This document shows positions 9,161 to 17,915 of a DNA stretch of 64,000 nucleotides, piece by piece. Numbering within the stretch: position 1 is the first letter of the stretch; every line of letters starts with the position of its first letter. The notes beneath the pieces were generated by a model that worked only from the letters and a program-made list of their open reading frames with translations, had not been told where the DNA came from and did no database searches. Source of the stretch: a bacterium (GTDB taxonomy: Bacteria > Zixibacteria > MSB-5A5 > CAIYYT01); the NCBI GenBank assembly GCA_016708315.1, contig JADJGC010000004.1, positions 124,001 through 188,000 on the forward strand, read 5' to 3'. The translations under genes and the position numbers were made by a program.

Positions 9161-10849
9161 ATGGTGATCAACAAATTGAAACTACGAAGCAGCCTGACAT
9201 ACGCATGTCTCTCATTAGCATTGATACTAATAGCAGCAAGTTCGTTAGCAAGCCCTGCTGGAACTGAGACACAGTATCGCCAATACCTAGAAGCGGCCGA
9301 AAAGGTTCAAAACTTCACCGGCGTCGCGATGGTCGCGCGCGAAGGCAACATCATCTGGGCGCAAGGTGTCGGACGGGCTGACTTTGAGTCGGACCGCGTC
9401 AATTTCGTAGATACCAAGCTCGCCATTGGTTCTGTCACCAAGCAGTTTACCGCAGCTGCAATCATGCGGCTCCATGAAGATGGGAAGCTCGGACTCGATG
9501 ATCCGATCTCCAAGTACTTTCCCGACTATCCGGAAGAGGCCGCAAACAAGGTCACTATCCGGCACCTTTTGACGCACACTTCCGGCGTTGTCAATTTCAC
9601 GAATCTGCCTGTCTATTTGCAGTGGAAAGAGAAGGATATTCCGCTGGATGTTCAGATCAATGCGATCTCCACACTGCCTCTCGAGTTCGAGCCCGGCACA
9701 AAATTCAGCTACAGCAATTCCGGATACAAGCTTCTTGAAGCAATCATTAACCAAGTGTCCGGCAAGCCGTGGCATGTTTATGTCGCAGAGAACATCCTTG
9801 CGCCTGCGGGTATGTCGAATTCTGGTTACGACCTGATGACTGTCGACGAGAAGGATCGCGCACTCGGCTACCTGTTCGACGACAACGGCAAACCCAAACG
9901 CACGGAGTTGCCGGTTGCAAGTACGCCGGGCGGCGCCGGCGCTCTCTACAGCACCGTCGGGGACCTAGCCAAGTGGGACGAAGCGCTGCGCGGCGAGAAG
10001 TTTCTCAAGCGCGCATCACTCGAGGCCATGTTCACTCCATTTGTCGATCACTATGGCTTCGGCTTCATGATCGACTCTGTGGCGGGATATCAACGCATTT
10101 GGCACGATGGCATGGTCGATGGTTTCCGCAGTATGTTCATTCGAATTCCGCATGAGAAGCTTTGTATTGCCGTACTCGCCAACAACCATACACTCGATGC
10201 CAGTCGGGTGGCAAATCACTTAATGGCAATAGCACTGGGACTGCCTTACGATGTGCCTGTTAATAAGACCCCAGCTCCTGTTGACACAGCCAGTTATCAG
10301 GATTATGTCGGCGCATACGATCTTGGCAACGGCCAGTATCGCATGATCACCTCCGAAAACGGCAAACTCTATTCACAACGATCTGGTGGAACGCAGTCTC
10401 AGATTTACCCCGAGTCTCCGGACAAGTTCTACTATGAACAAAACCACGCGACAACTGTCACGTTCGTTCGTGATGATGCCGGCAAGGTGGTCGCCCACTC
10501 AATCCATCAGGAAGGTACCGACTTGCGGCACGAAAAGATGACTGCGGGACAAACAGCAGCGATTCTTGCCAAAACCGCTGCCATCAAAGTTGACCCGGCA
10601 ATCTTTGACCGATACGTCGGCGAGTATCAGTTATCGCCGGTTTTTTCCATTACGATCGAACGCAAAGAAGATCGCATCTTTGCGCAAGCCACGGGTCAGC
10701 AGCAATTCGAGATCTTCCCGAAATCAGAAACGCGGTACTTCCTCAAGGTTGTTGATGCTGATATTGAGTTTGTGATGGGTGCTGACGGCAAAGCGGAAAG
10801 CCTGATTCTTTTCCAGGCGGGCATGGAGCAAAAAGCGATCAAGAAGTAA
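9161..10849 (+). CDS. Secreted serine hydrolase, beta-lactamase/PBP-like (class C fold)
   Basis: Exported penicillin-binding-protein-like serine hydrolase. A signal peptide (about residues 8-30, ending ASSLASPAG) precedes a class C beta-lactamase/esterase fold with the nucleophile motif SVTKQ, the second motif YSNSGY and a third-motif region around WHDGMVDGF. After about residue 370 come two smaller repeated beta domains (DYVGAYDLGNGQYRM and RYVGEYQLSPVF), typical of such enzymes. GGAGG at 9154-9158 supports ATG 9161 or the adjacent GTG 9164. The substrate may be a D-amino-acid peptide or an ester; resistance to beta-lactams should not be assumed. The gene ends at a strong hairpin. Confidence 0.85.
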   Translation: MVINKLKLRSSLTYACLSLALILIAASSLASPAGTETQYRQYLEAAEKVQNFTGVAMVAREGNIIWAQGVGRADFESDRVNFVDTKLAIGSVTKQFTAAAIMRLHEDGKLGLDDPISKYFPDYPEEAANKVTIRHLLTHTSGVVNFTNLPVYLQWKEKDIPLDVQINAISTLPLEFEPGTKFSYSNSGYKLLEAIINQVSGKPWHVYVAENILAPAGMSNSGYDLMTVDEKDRALGYLFDDNGKPKRTELPVASTPGGAGALYSTVGDLAKWDEALRGEKFLKRASLEAMFTPFVDHYGFGFMIDSVAGYQRIWHDGMVDGFRSMFIRIPHEKLCIAVLANNHTLDASRVANHLMAIALGLPYDVPVNKTPAPVDTASYQDYVGAYDLGNGQYRMITSENGKLYSQRSGGTQSQIYPESPDKFYYEQNHATTVTFVRDDAGKVVAHSIHQEGTDLRHEKMTAGQTAAILAKTAAIKVDPAIFDRYVGEYQLSPVFSITIERKEDRIFAQATGQQQFEIFPKSETRYFLKVVDADIEFVMGADGKAESLILFQAGMEQKAIKK

Positions 10850-10855
10850 AGAAAG

Positions 10856-10885
10856 AGCCCGTCGCACATTGTCGTGCGACGGGCT
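10856..10885. terminator. Bidirectional intrinsic terminator
   Basis: A perfect 12-base-pair stem (AGCCCGTCGCAC / GTGCGACGGGCT) with a six-base loop lies between the convergent serine hydrolase and crotonase genes. A pyrimidine-rich CTTTCTTT follows on the minus strand, so it best terminates the crotonase transcript but can serve both. Confidence 0.8.
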
Positions 10886-10907
10886 TCAATCTGCTATCCA
10901 AAGAGAA

Positions 10908-11690
10908 TTACTTCCCTGTAAACTTCGCGTCGCGTTTTTCGAGAAACGCGCCAAGTCCTTCATTCTTATCGTCTGTCGCACACAGTGCGGCAAAAGCCTG
11001 AATTTCGAATGCATTCGCATTCGCAAGATCAACTTCGCCGCCGCGATTGATCAGCTCCTTGGCATACTGCACGCCAAGGGGGCTCTTCGACAGGATTGTA
11101 TCAGCCAACTTGTTGGCCTCCGCAATCAGTTGGTCTGCAGGAAAGACGAACTCCACCAGCCCAATGCGCAATGCCTCGTCAGCTTTTATGATCCGTGCAG
11201 TGAATGTCAACTCCTTGGCGCGTCCCTTGCCAACCAAGCGAGTCAATCTCTGCGTCCCGCCGAATCCCGGTATGATACCGAGATTGACTTCCGGCTGACC
11301 CATCTTGGCAGTCTCTGAGGCAACACGAATATCGGTCGCCATGATGAACTCGCAGCCGCCGCCCAGCGCGAAGCCATTGACGGCACTGATCGAGACAATC
11401 TTGGAATTCTCGATTTGTGCGAAAACTGAATGACCGGTTTCGACAAACGTTTTGCCCGTTACGACATCGAGTGTCTTAAGCTCGCCAATGTCGGCGCCGG
11501 CAATAAACGCTTTCTCGCCCGCACCGGTGAAGATCACCACTCGGACCTCGCCGCCATTTTCCATTTCCGTGAACGCTTGCTTGACTTCCAGAAGCGTTTC
11601 GGTGTTTAGCGCGTTAAGCGCCTTGGGGCGATTGAGCGTAATTGTCGCTTTCGCACCTTGAACTTCAACAATGATATTATTGTAAGCCAT
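10908..11690 (-). CDS. Enoyl-CoA hydratase (crotonase)
   Basis: Cytoplasmic crotonase-fold enzyme adding water to trans-2-enoyl-CoA. The 260-residue sequence has the opening ITLNRPKALNALN, the oxyanion-hole region AFIAGADIGEL and both catalytic glutamates (GGGCEF and GQPEVNLGIIPGFGGTQRL), so it should be a true hydratase. A Shine-Dalgarno AGGAGA precedes ATG 11690. It lies nine bases after the 3-hydroxyacyl-CoA dehydrogenase gene on the same strand, and the pair would catalyse consecutive steps between acetoacetyl-CoA and crotonyl-CoA or in fatty acid oxidation. Confidence 0.93.
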   Translation of the reverse strand: MAYNNIIVEVQGAKATITLNRPKALNALNTETLLEVKQAFTEMENGGEVRVVIFTGAGEKAFIAGADIGELKTLDVVTGKTFVETGHSVFAQIENSKIVSISAVNGFALGGGCEFIMATDIRVASETAKMGQPEVNLGIIPGFGGTQRLTRLVGKGRAKELTFTARIIKADEALRIGLVEFVFPADQLIAEANKLADTILSKSPLGVQYAKELINRGGEVDLANANAFEIQAFAALCATDDKNEGLGAFLEKRDAKFTGK

Positions 11691-11699
11691 CTTATCTCC

Positions 11700-12557
11700 T
11701 TACTTCTTTGCGTAATCGTAGAATCCGCGTCCCGATTTGCGGCCAAGATACCCCGCCTTGACCATACGCTTAAGCAGCGGCGGAGCGGCATAGTGCGGCT
11801 GGCGGAACTCTTCGAACATAATCTCGCCGATGTACATAATCGTATCCAACCCGATGAAGTCGGTCAACTCCAACGGTCCCATCGGATGCGCACAACCGAG
11901 CTTCATTGCGTTGTCAATTTCTTCTTTGGTCGCCAGTCCGTGTTCGTACCAGCGAATCGCATCGATCAGGTAGGGCACAAGCAGGAGATTGACGACGAAT
12001 CCGCAAGAATCCTTGGCTCGGACGACGACTTTACCGACCGACTCAGCAAATGCAATAGCATCCTTGAATGTCGTCTCGTCCGTCATCACCGTGTGTACGA
12101 CTTCGACCAGCTTCATCACCGGAACTGGATTGAAGAAGTGCAGTCCGACAAACTTGCTGCGTCTTGAAGTTTCAACCGCCATGTCGGTAATCGACAGGGA
12201 CGACGTATTGGAAGCAAAGATCGTCTCCGGCTTGCAGGCTTTGTCCAGTGCCTTGAAGATCGGAATCTTCACTTCAAGATTCTCAGTAACCGCTTCGATT
12301 ACCAAGTCACAGTCAGCCAGATCTTCCAACTTGGTTGTCGTCGAGATATTGCCAAGAATCTTCGCTTTGTCATCTGCCGTAGCTTTGCCTTTTTCGATGG
12401 CCTTATCGAGCAGCTTCTCGATTCCCTTCAGACCCTTCTGGAGCAGTTCTTCCTTTTCTTCGCGCGCAACGACCTTATAGCCGGCGGCAGCAGTAACCTG
12501 GGCAATGCCGGAGCCCATCTGCCCGAACCCCACGATTCCGATTTTCTTAAAACTCAC
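11700..12557 (-). CDS. hbd: 3-hydroxybutyryl-CoA (3-hydroxyacyl-CoA) dehydrogenase
   Basis: NAD(P)-dependent interconversion of acetoacetyl-CoA and 3-hydroxybutyryl-CoA. The N-terminus has the dinucleotide motif GFGQMGSGIAQV, the catalytic His is in GLHFFNPVPVMKLVE, and the C-terminal helical domain contains GFVVNLLLVPYL and GPLELTDFIGLD. A strong AGGAGGGA ribosome site points to GTG 12557 rather than the ATG 27 bases upstream, giving 285 residues, the usual Hbd size. Single-domain and not fused to crotonase, it resembles clostridial Hbd more than FadB. Confidence 0.92.
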   Translation of the reverse strand: MSFKKIGIVGFGQMGSGIAQVTAAAGYKVVAREEKEELLQKGLKGIEKLLDKAIEKGKATADDKAKILGNISTTTKLEDLADCDLVIEAVTENLEVKIPIFKALDKACKPETIFASNTSSLSITDMAVETSRRSKFVGLHFFNPVPVMKLVEVVHTVMTDETTFKDAIAFAESVGKVVVRAKDSCGFVVNLLLVPYLIDAIRWYEHGLATKEEIDNAMKLGCAHPMGPLELTDFIGLDTIMYIGEIMFEEFRQPHYAAPPLLKRMVKAGYLGRKSGRGFYDYAKK

Positions 12558-12714
12558 GATTCCCTCCTGAACGGGATATATCAATTCTTAAATGCAAGTT
12601 AGCTCGATCCGACATTAAGTCGCCCGATGTATTCCAGAATAGATGACTACTTAATCCAAGTCAAGCCGCTCAAACGACATTTCCGGTCGATTTTGTGACT
12701 ACCGCTTAGAAAAG

Positions 12715-12743
12715 TTGACTTGACAGCAGAATGTTGCTACATT
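12715..12743 (+). promoter_or_regulatory. Promoter giving a probable leaderless phosphotransacylase transcript
   Basis: TTGACT (12715-12720), 17 bases, then TACATT (12738-12743). The downstream ATG at 12752 begins only eight bases after the -10 box, so transcription would start at or within a base or two of the start codon. An ATG at 12731 lies inside the promoter and is unlikely to be used. Confidence 0.55.
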
Positions 12744-12751
12744 CCCCCGCG

Positions 12752-13699
12752 ATGACCTTAGACTATCAGGCAATCACATCGGCGGATGGAATCATCAATG
12801 CCGCCAAAGTCCTCGGATCAAAGTATGGCCCGTTCAAGGTCGCCGTTGCTGCTGCCGAGGACGACGATGTCCTCAAAGCTTGTGCCGAGGCTGCCGAGCT
12901 TGGATTCGCCTTCTTCACACTCTTTGGTTCTGAATCCAAACTGCGCGAAATCGGCGAGAAGCATAAGATTGACTTCTCCGGGTTCACGATAGTCAACACT
13001 AAGGACGCCAACGAGTCCGCCCATCTTGCCGCTGAGTCGGCTGACAAAGGCAAGGCTGATCTCATCCAGAAGGGCTTCCTTTCGACATCTGCGTTACTGA
13101 AGACTGTTTTGTCGCGCGACTTCTCATTGCGGGCGGCAGACACTCTGAATCATGTCGCTGTCTTGGGATTCCCCGGCTATCACAAGCTACTTGGACTTAC
13201 CGATGGCGGTATGGTCGTGAAACCGACCTTTGATCAAAAAGTACAGATCATCAATAACTCGATAAAGCTGTTTCATTGTCTTGGATATGAAAAACCCAAA
13301 GTCGCCGTGTCGGCTGCGGTTGACTATATCCACCAGCGGTTGACAGCCACAACCGAGGCTGCCCAATTGACCGCAATGAATAAAGACGGCCTGATCCCCG
13401 ACTGCGAAGTCTACGGACCGGTAACCTTCGATGCTGCCACATCGCGCTCAGTCGCGCTTAGCCGCGGCATTACTAACTACGTTGCCGGCGATGCTGATAT
13501 CTTTTTGGTAGACTCGATCGAAGAATGCAACATCGTCTCCAAGACGCTGATCTTGCTTTCACCAGCGACTTTTGCGGGGGTTATCGTTGGTGCCCGGGTA
13601 CCGGTCAGTCTGGTTTCGCGCACCGACACAGCTCGCAACAAACTGGCATCGATCTCCATCGCCTGCTTGTTCTCGCACTATCTCAAGGCGGCCAAGTGA
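12752..13699 (+). CDS. Phosphate acetyl/butyryltransferase-family protein (paralogue A)
   Basis: Member of the Pta/Ptb family, which moves acyl groups between CoA and phosphate. The 315-residue protein has the C-terminal family signature region GVIVGARVPVSLVSRTD, with the active-site-type Ser-Arg-x-Asp. Start ATG 12752 (MTLDYQAITS) is chosen because of the promoter position. The stop overlaps the next gene by one base (TGATG). With Hbd and crotonase nearby this suggests butyrate or branched-acyl metabolism, but no butyrate kinase is in the window, so the substrate is open. Confidence 0.8.
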   Translation: MTLDYQAITSADGIINAAKVLGSKYGPFKVAVAAAEDDDVLKACAEAAELGFAFFTLFGSESKLREIGEKHKIDFSGFTIVNTKDANESAHLAAESADKGKADLIQKGFLSTSALLKTVLSRDFSLRAADTLNHVAVLGFPGYHKLLGLTDGGMVVKPTFDQKVQIINNSIKLFHCLGYEKPKVAVSAAVDYIHQRLTATTEAAQLTAMNKDGLIPDCEVYGPVTFDAATSRSVALSRGITNYVAGDADIFLVDSIEECNIVSKTLILLSPATFAGVIVGARVPVSLVSRTDTARNKLASISIACLFSHYLKAAK

Positions 13700-14604
13700 T
13701 GTTGAAGAATTTTGCCGAGATCGAAAAACAGGCTCGCGAGAAAGCGACCGATCCACTTCTTGTCGCGTTTGTCGAACCGCACGAACCAAAACTGATTCAA
13801 GCAATCGACCGGGCGATGAAGAACCGCCTCATCAAGCCCGTCATGATCGGCGATGAAGCTGCGATTGCCAAAGCCTCTAAGGAAATCGGTGTCGATACGC
13901 TCGGCTGGGAACTTGTGCGTTCGCCAGAGCCGAACTACTCAGCATATCAAGCGCTGGAGCTGATCCGCGACAACAAAGTCGGCGGTATCTGCAAAGGCGT
14001 TTTCGGCGTCAAAGATTTCCAGTCATTGTTGTTCGAACGCAAACTTGGGTTCCGGGTGTCGAAAAACCTCGCTTCCGGCCACCTTGTCTGCAAAAATGAA
14101 CAGTTGGATCGATTGTTAATACTTTCCGATCCAATCGTGAATCCTGACCCGGAAATGATGGACCTGGTCGACATCCTCAACAATGCCGTCGCGCTGGCGC
14201 GCAAACTTGGCAATCCTCTGCCCAAGGTTGCCCTGCTTGCCGCGGTTGAAGTCATCTATCCGCAGATGCCGGTCACGATCGTCGAAGCCGTCATCTCCAA
14301 GATGGTCGACAAGGGCCAGATCAAAAACTGTCTCGTCGACGGTCCGCTCTCGATGGATGTTGCATTGATGGAAAGTGCTGCGAAAGAAAAAGGCGCCAAG
14401 GGTGAAGTTGCTGGTCACGCCGAGGTCCTCATCGGTCCCAGCCTTGCCACCAGCTACGGTGTTTACAAGGCTCTGACAATGTTCACGAAGAGCGAATCTG
14501 GCTTGATAATCACAGGCGGCAAAGTCCCGGCAGTGATCACATCCGGCAACGACACCGCCGACACGAAGTATAATTCGTTAGTTCTCGCCGTCGCGACGCG
14601 GTAG
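13699..14604 (+). CDS. Phosphate acetyl/butyryltransferase-family protein (paralogue B)
   Basis: Second Pta/Ptb-family protein, 301 residues, translationally coupled to paralogue A through TGATG. It keeps the fold features (AIDRAMKNRLIKPVMIGDE, VDGPLSMDVALMESAAKEKG, EVLIGPSLATSYGVYKAL), but where A has SRTD this copy reads TSGNDTADTKY and lacks the arginine expected in the CoA/phosphate site. That suggests altered chemistry or a structural partner in a heteromer. It converges on dnaN with only 12 bases between them. Confidence 0.8.
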   Translation: MLKNFAEIEKQAREKATDPLLVAFVEPHEPKLIQAIDRAMKNRLIKPVMIGDEAAIAKASKEIGVDTLGWELVRSPEPNYSAYQALELIRDNKVGGICKGVFGVKDFQSLLFERKLGFRVSKNLASGHLVCKNEQLDRLLILSDPIVNPDPEMMDLVDILNNAVALARKLGNPLPKVALLAAVEVIYPQMPVTIVEAVISKMVDKGQIKNCLVDGPLSMDVALMESAAKEKGAKGEVAGHAEVLIGPSLATSYGVYKALTMFTKSESGLIITGGKVPAVITSGNDTADTKYNSLVLAVATR

Positions 14605-14616
14605 ACGCGTTTCCCT

Positions 14617-15726
14617 CTAGTCCGCCAGCCTCAACGGCATCACCAGGCAAAGATAATCCGCGCCATCGTCAGCCGCAGTCACAACCGCGGCGGCTGTCGA
14701 AGACGACAACGCAAAACGTACTTCGTCGCCTTCAAGCTGCTTGAGGATGTCGAGAATATACTGTGCGTTGTAGCCGATCTCCAAATCATCGGAGTCGTAC
14801 TGGCAAGGGATCTTCTCAATCGCTTCGCCGCCCAAATCGACATTTGTGGCAGAGAGCTCAAGCGTGTTCTTGGAGATGCTGAACTTCACTTGGCGCGTTA
14901 GTGAATTGGACAGGATCGAAACGCGGCGAAGTGTCTCGTTCAACAGCGTCTTGGGGACAATGAGATTCTTATCGTTATTCTTGGGGATCACTTGTTCCGT
15001 GTTCGGGTATGGACCTTCGATGATGCGAGTGCTGATTGTGTTGTTGCCGCAGATGAACACCAGCGTGCTGTCGCCAAATACGACACCGACTTCGCTGACA
15101 CTTTCGCTCGCGAGTTTGCTGATCAAATTAAACGCTCTGGGCGGGACAATGACGTCGCCATGCAAACCTTGAAGCACAGTGTTGTCGGCTTCAGCGCGCG
15201 ACAAACGGTGGCCATCAGTGGCGACCATGCGCATCCGTTCGCCATTGGTCTGCCAGAGAATTCCGTTAAGAGCCGGGCGAGTTTCATCGTTTGAAACTGA
15301 GAACGCTGTCTTGGCGATCAAGCTGCGAACAACATTGGCTGGAATGCGAATTTCTTTCTTGCTGTCGAACTCGGGAAGTTTCGGAAATTCATCGGCAGAC
15401 ATTCCGGAGATTTTGTAGTCACCGGTGCCAAAACGCATTTCGATGCGGTTGTTTGTGGATTCAATTTCAATTTCAGTTTGAGGAAGTGCGTTGATAATAT
15501 CTGCGAAGGTCTTTGCCGGAATCGCAACTGAACCTTTTTTCGTAATCTTAGTTTCCAACGAAGTCGTAATCGAAATTTCGAGATCGGTTGCAGAGAGTTT
15601 TAGAAACTTGCCATCTGCTTCCATCAGGATGTTGCCAAGAATCGGCAATGTCGATTTGGTTGGAACTGCGCTCATCACAGCGCTCAATGCTGACTGAATC
15701 TTGTCAGTCGTCAGAGAGAATTTCAT
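14617..15726 (-). CDS. dnaN: DNA polymerase III beta subunit (sliding clamp)
   Basis: Ring-forming processivity clamp, 369 residues in three homologous domains. Recognisable features include LPILGNILMEA in domain I, TRPALNGILWQ and ATDGHRLSRAE in domain II, and the C-terminal YLCLVMPLRLAD that contributes to the partner-binding pocket. It lies downstream of dnaA on the minus strand, separated by the 236-base region proposed as the origin. Confidence 0.97.
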   Translation of the reverse strand: MKFSLTTDKIQSALSAVMSAVPTKSTLPILGNILMEADGKFLKLSATDLEISITTSLETKITKKGSVAIPAKTFADIINALPQTEIEIESTNNRIEMRFGTGDYKISGMSADEFPKLPEFDSKKEIRIPANVVRSLIAKTAFSVSNDETRPALNGILWQTNGERMRMVATDGHRLSRAEADNTVLQGLHGDVIVPPRAFNLISKLASESVSEVGVVFGDSTLVFICGNNTISTRIIEGPYPNTEQVIPKNNDKNLIVPKTLLNETLRRVSILSNSLTRQVKFSISKNTLELSATNVDLGGEAIEKIPCQYDSDDLEIGYNAQYILDILKQLEGDEVRFALSSSTAAAVVTAADDGADYLCLVMPLRLAD

Positions 15727-15962
15727 TTTCTTACTTCCTCAATATTCACAATTCGCACCGCACTCTTATTATAACTTAATTATAAATTTAAAAGTAATAG
15801 TCATAATAGTAGTGTGGAGAAGTCTCTTTGTAAAGTGATATTACTGTCGTTGAACAGCATACAGCCTTTAGTTACTGTGGACAAGTGCACTATTCCACAT
15901 GGATAACTTTTCCGGATTGTGGATGAATTATTTTCCGTCAACTTTTCCACAGTACTTTGCAC
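15727..15962. other. oriC: Probable chromosomal replication origin (oriC) between dnaA and dnaN
   Basis: The gap contains, left to right, an AT-rich tract (about 15761-15794), a run of six trinucleotides TAA-TAG-TCA-TAA-TAG-TAG (15795-15812), five of which fit the DnaA-trio pattern, then a directly abutting DnaA-box-like TGTGGAGAA (15813-15821) and further one-mismatch boxes TGTGGACAA (15876-15884), TGTGGATGA (15918-15926) and TTTTCCACA (15943-15951). Trios beside the box cluster with the AT-rich unwinding region on the far side is the layout described for B. subtilis. No box is a perfect TTATCCACA, and I see no GC cluster between box and trio. Confidence 0.75.
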
Positions 15963-17342
15963 CTATTGATGACTACAAATCAGGTTGATGAGTTGATCAA
16001 TCTGCAGCTTGAAATCCATCGAAGATTTCATATTGTCCTGCACCTGCTGACAAGCATGAATCACCGTAGAATGATCACGATTTCCGAAATTTATACCAAT
16101 CAGTTTCAGTGATGAACTTGTCAATGTCCGACACAAATACATAGCCACTTGCCGAGCATTGACAATCTCCTGTGTCTTCTTCTTTGACTTCAGCATCTCT
16201 TCGGAAATCTTGAAATACGAAGCCACTTCCTTCTGTATCTGCTCGATGGTCACCGGCTTAGATTTTGAACGAATCGAGTCCTTAAGGACATCCTGCGCCA
16301 ACGACATCGTCAGCTCTTTCTTGCGCAGCGAAGCATACGCCACAAGTCTCACTAATGCGCCTTCGAGTTCACGGACGTTCGACGTAATCGAGTCAGCGAT
16401 ATAGGTAAGAACATCGTTGGGTACTGTCACGCCATCACTTTCAGCTTTCTTCTGCAAGATCGCCACTCGCGTTTCGAGCGACGGCGGCTGGATATCGGCA
16501 ACCAAACCCCAACTGAAGCGCGACAGAAGACGTTCTTCGAGTCCAAGAATGTCCTTTGGCGGGCGATCAGCGGTGAGGACAATCTGTTTCCCTTCTTGGT
16601 GAAGCGCATTAAACGTATGGAAGAACTGCTCCTGCGTTGATTCCTTGCCGGTGAAGAACTGAATGTCATCCAAGAGCAGAAGATCGGCAGTGCGATAGCG
16701 ATTGGCGAATTCGTGGACCGATTTCGTTGACAGCGAGCGGATAAACTCGTTCGTGAAACTCTCGCTCGAAACATACATCACCCGCAGTTTGTTGTTTGAC
16801 TGGCAAACTGCATTGCCGATCGCTTGCACCAAGTGAGTTTTACCCAGGCCGACGCCGCCGTAAATGAAGAGCGGATTGTAACGGTTCTCCCCCGGCGCTT
16901 CGGAGACAGCTTCGCAGGCAGCGTAGGCGAACTGATTGGAATCCCCAACAACGAAACTTTCAAAGAGATAGCGCGGGTTTAGCTTGGGAGCAGGATGCTC
17001 CTGATGTCCGTTGCCGTTTCCATTGCCATTGAGAACCGGCGTTGATCGGTCCTCCTCCGTGTCGGTCGAGAAAATCTCGACCTGCACCGGCATCTTTTGA
17101 ACTTTGAAATCAAAATTCCACGGCTGTTCTGAAACTTCCGCAAGCGACTCGCTTATGGTGTGGCTGTATCGCTCGGAAATCCAATGCGCCGCAAAATTGT
17201 TTGGTACGAGTATGCTGAAACAGTTTCCTTCGACAAATTCAACTCGTGTAGGCTTGAACCACGTGAAAAATGAGGGCTTGTTCACGCGTTTGGACAGACT
17301 GGAGAGACATCTGTCCCAAAGTGCATTAACTTGTTCCTGCAT
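15963..17342 (-). CDS. dnaA: Chromosomal replication initiator protein DnaA
   Basis: AAA+ initiator, 459 residues. Domain I is at the N-terminus (LWDRCLSSLSKRVNKPSFFTWF). A low-complexity glycine/asparagine linker (NGNGNGNGHQ) forms domain II. Domain III carries the Walker A GGVGLGKTHL and Walker B LLLLDDIQFF, and domain IV ends with the box-binding signature NFGNRDHSTVIHACQQV. A GGGG ribosome site precedes ATG 17342. The leader contains a DnaA-box-like TTTTCCACA at 17582-17590, compatible with autoregulation. Confidence 0.97.
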   Translation of the reverse strand: MQEQVNALWDRCLSSLSKRVNKPSFFTWFKPTRVEFVEGNCFSILVPNNFAAHWISERYSHTISESLAEVSEQPWNFDFKVQKMPVQVEIFSTDTEEDRSTPVLNGNGNGNGHQEHPAPKLNPRYLFESFVVGDSNQFAYAACEAVSEAPGENRYNPLFIYGGVGLGKTHLVQAIGNAVCQSNNKLRVMYVSSESFTNEFIRSLSTKSVHEFANRYRTADLLLLDDIQFFTGKESTQEQFFHTFNALHQEGKQIVLTADRPPKDILGLEERLLSRFSWGLVADIQPPSLETRVAILQKKAESDGVTVPNDVLTYIADSITSNVRELEGALVRLVAYASLRKKELTMSLAQDVLKDSIRSKSKPVTIEQIQKEVASYFKISEEMLKSKKKTQEIVNARQVAMYLCRTLTSSSLKLIGINFGNRDHSTVIHACQQVQDNMKSSMDFKLQIDQLINLICSHQ

Positions 17343-17915
17343 GGTTACCCCGTAAATTGTGTAGTATAAGAAGCTTCACCAGTTTCGCGTCGAACGCGAA
17401 AATCCATAAGATTCTCAGTCATTTACTATTTTCCTTAATGTGAGATCAGAGTTACGCCCGAACACGCAAGCGACCCGACGACCACTACCCAGCCATTTCC
17501 TTTGCGGACATCGCTTGATTCGGTAACAGATTAGGAGCAAACTACGACGTGCTCCTACGCAATGGGAAGATGTCCTTTGTGTTTTCCACACGATGTTAAC
17601 ACCTTGTTAACATCTTATGAATCATTGACTTCCGGCTTTGAATATATCTTTTTGGCCGTCGGCAAGTCAAGGAATTCTTCAGAAAATTGCGGGAGTTGTA
17701 AACACATTGACAGACAGTAAGTTTAGAGTGGGCATCTATTCAAAACTGACTATATGATTCTTGGCTTTCAGAACCGCCTCTGTAAGGTCAAGTCAAATGC
17801 CGAGTTGCAAAAGACCATCTTTCAACATCGAGTTTCCTGGAAAAGAAACGGACAAACTTGCAGGTTTGTCCGTTATGGCTTCCACTTATTGGCGCGAAAA
17901 ATAATCTCTACATGT
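17343..17915. promoter_or_regulatory. dnaA upstream region with promoter and DnaA box
   Basis: This 573-base non-coding region holds a minus-strand promoter (TTGACT at 17665-17670, 18-base spacer, TATATT at 17641-17646), which would give dnaA a leader of about 290 bases. It also has one DnaA-box-like TTTTCCACA (17582-17590), flanked by two GTTAAC palindromes around 17594-17611, and the nfu terminator near its far end. A second, minor origin half cannot be excluded, but box density is much lower than in the dnaA-dnaN gap. Confidence 0.55.
17848..17873 (-). terminator. Intrinsic terminator of nfu
   Basis: A perfect 10-base-pair stem ACGGACAAAC / GTTTGTCCGT with loop TTGCAG. On the minus strand it is followed by TTCTTTTCC, as expected for termination of the nfu transcript before dnaA. 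Confidence 0.8.

Noticed and set aside
17257..17272. CACGTGAAA inside dnaA as a second parS
   Set aside because: Only the centre and one arm match; the left arm (GAAC) does not fit the consensus, and the bases are explained by the dnaA coding sequence.
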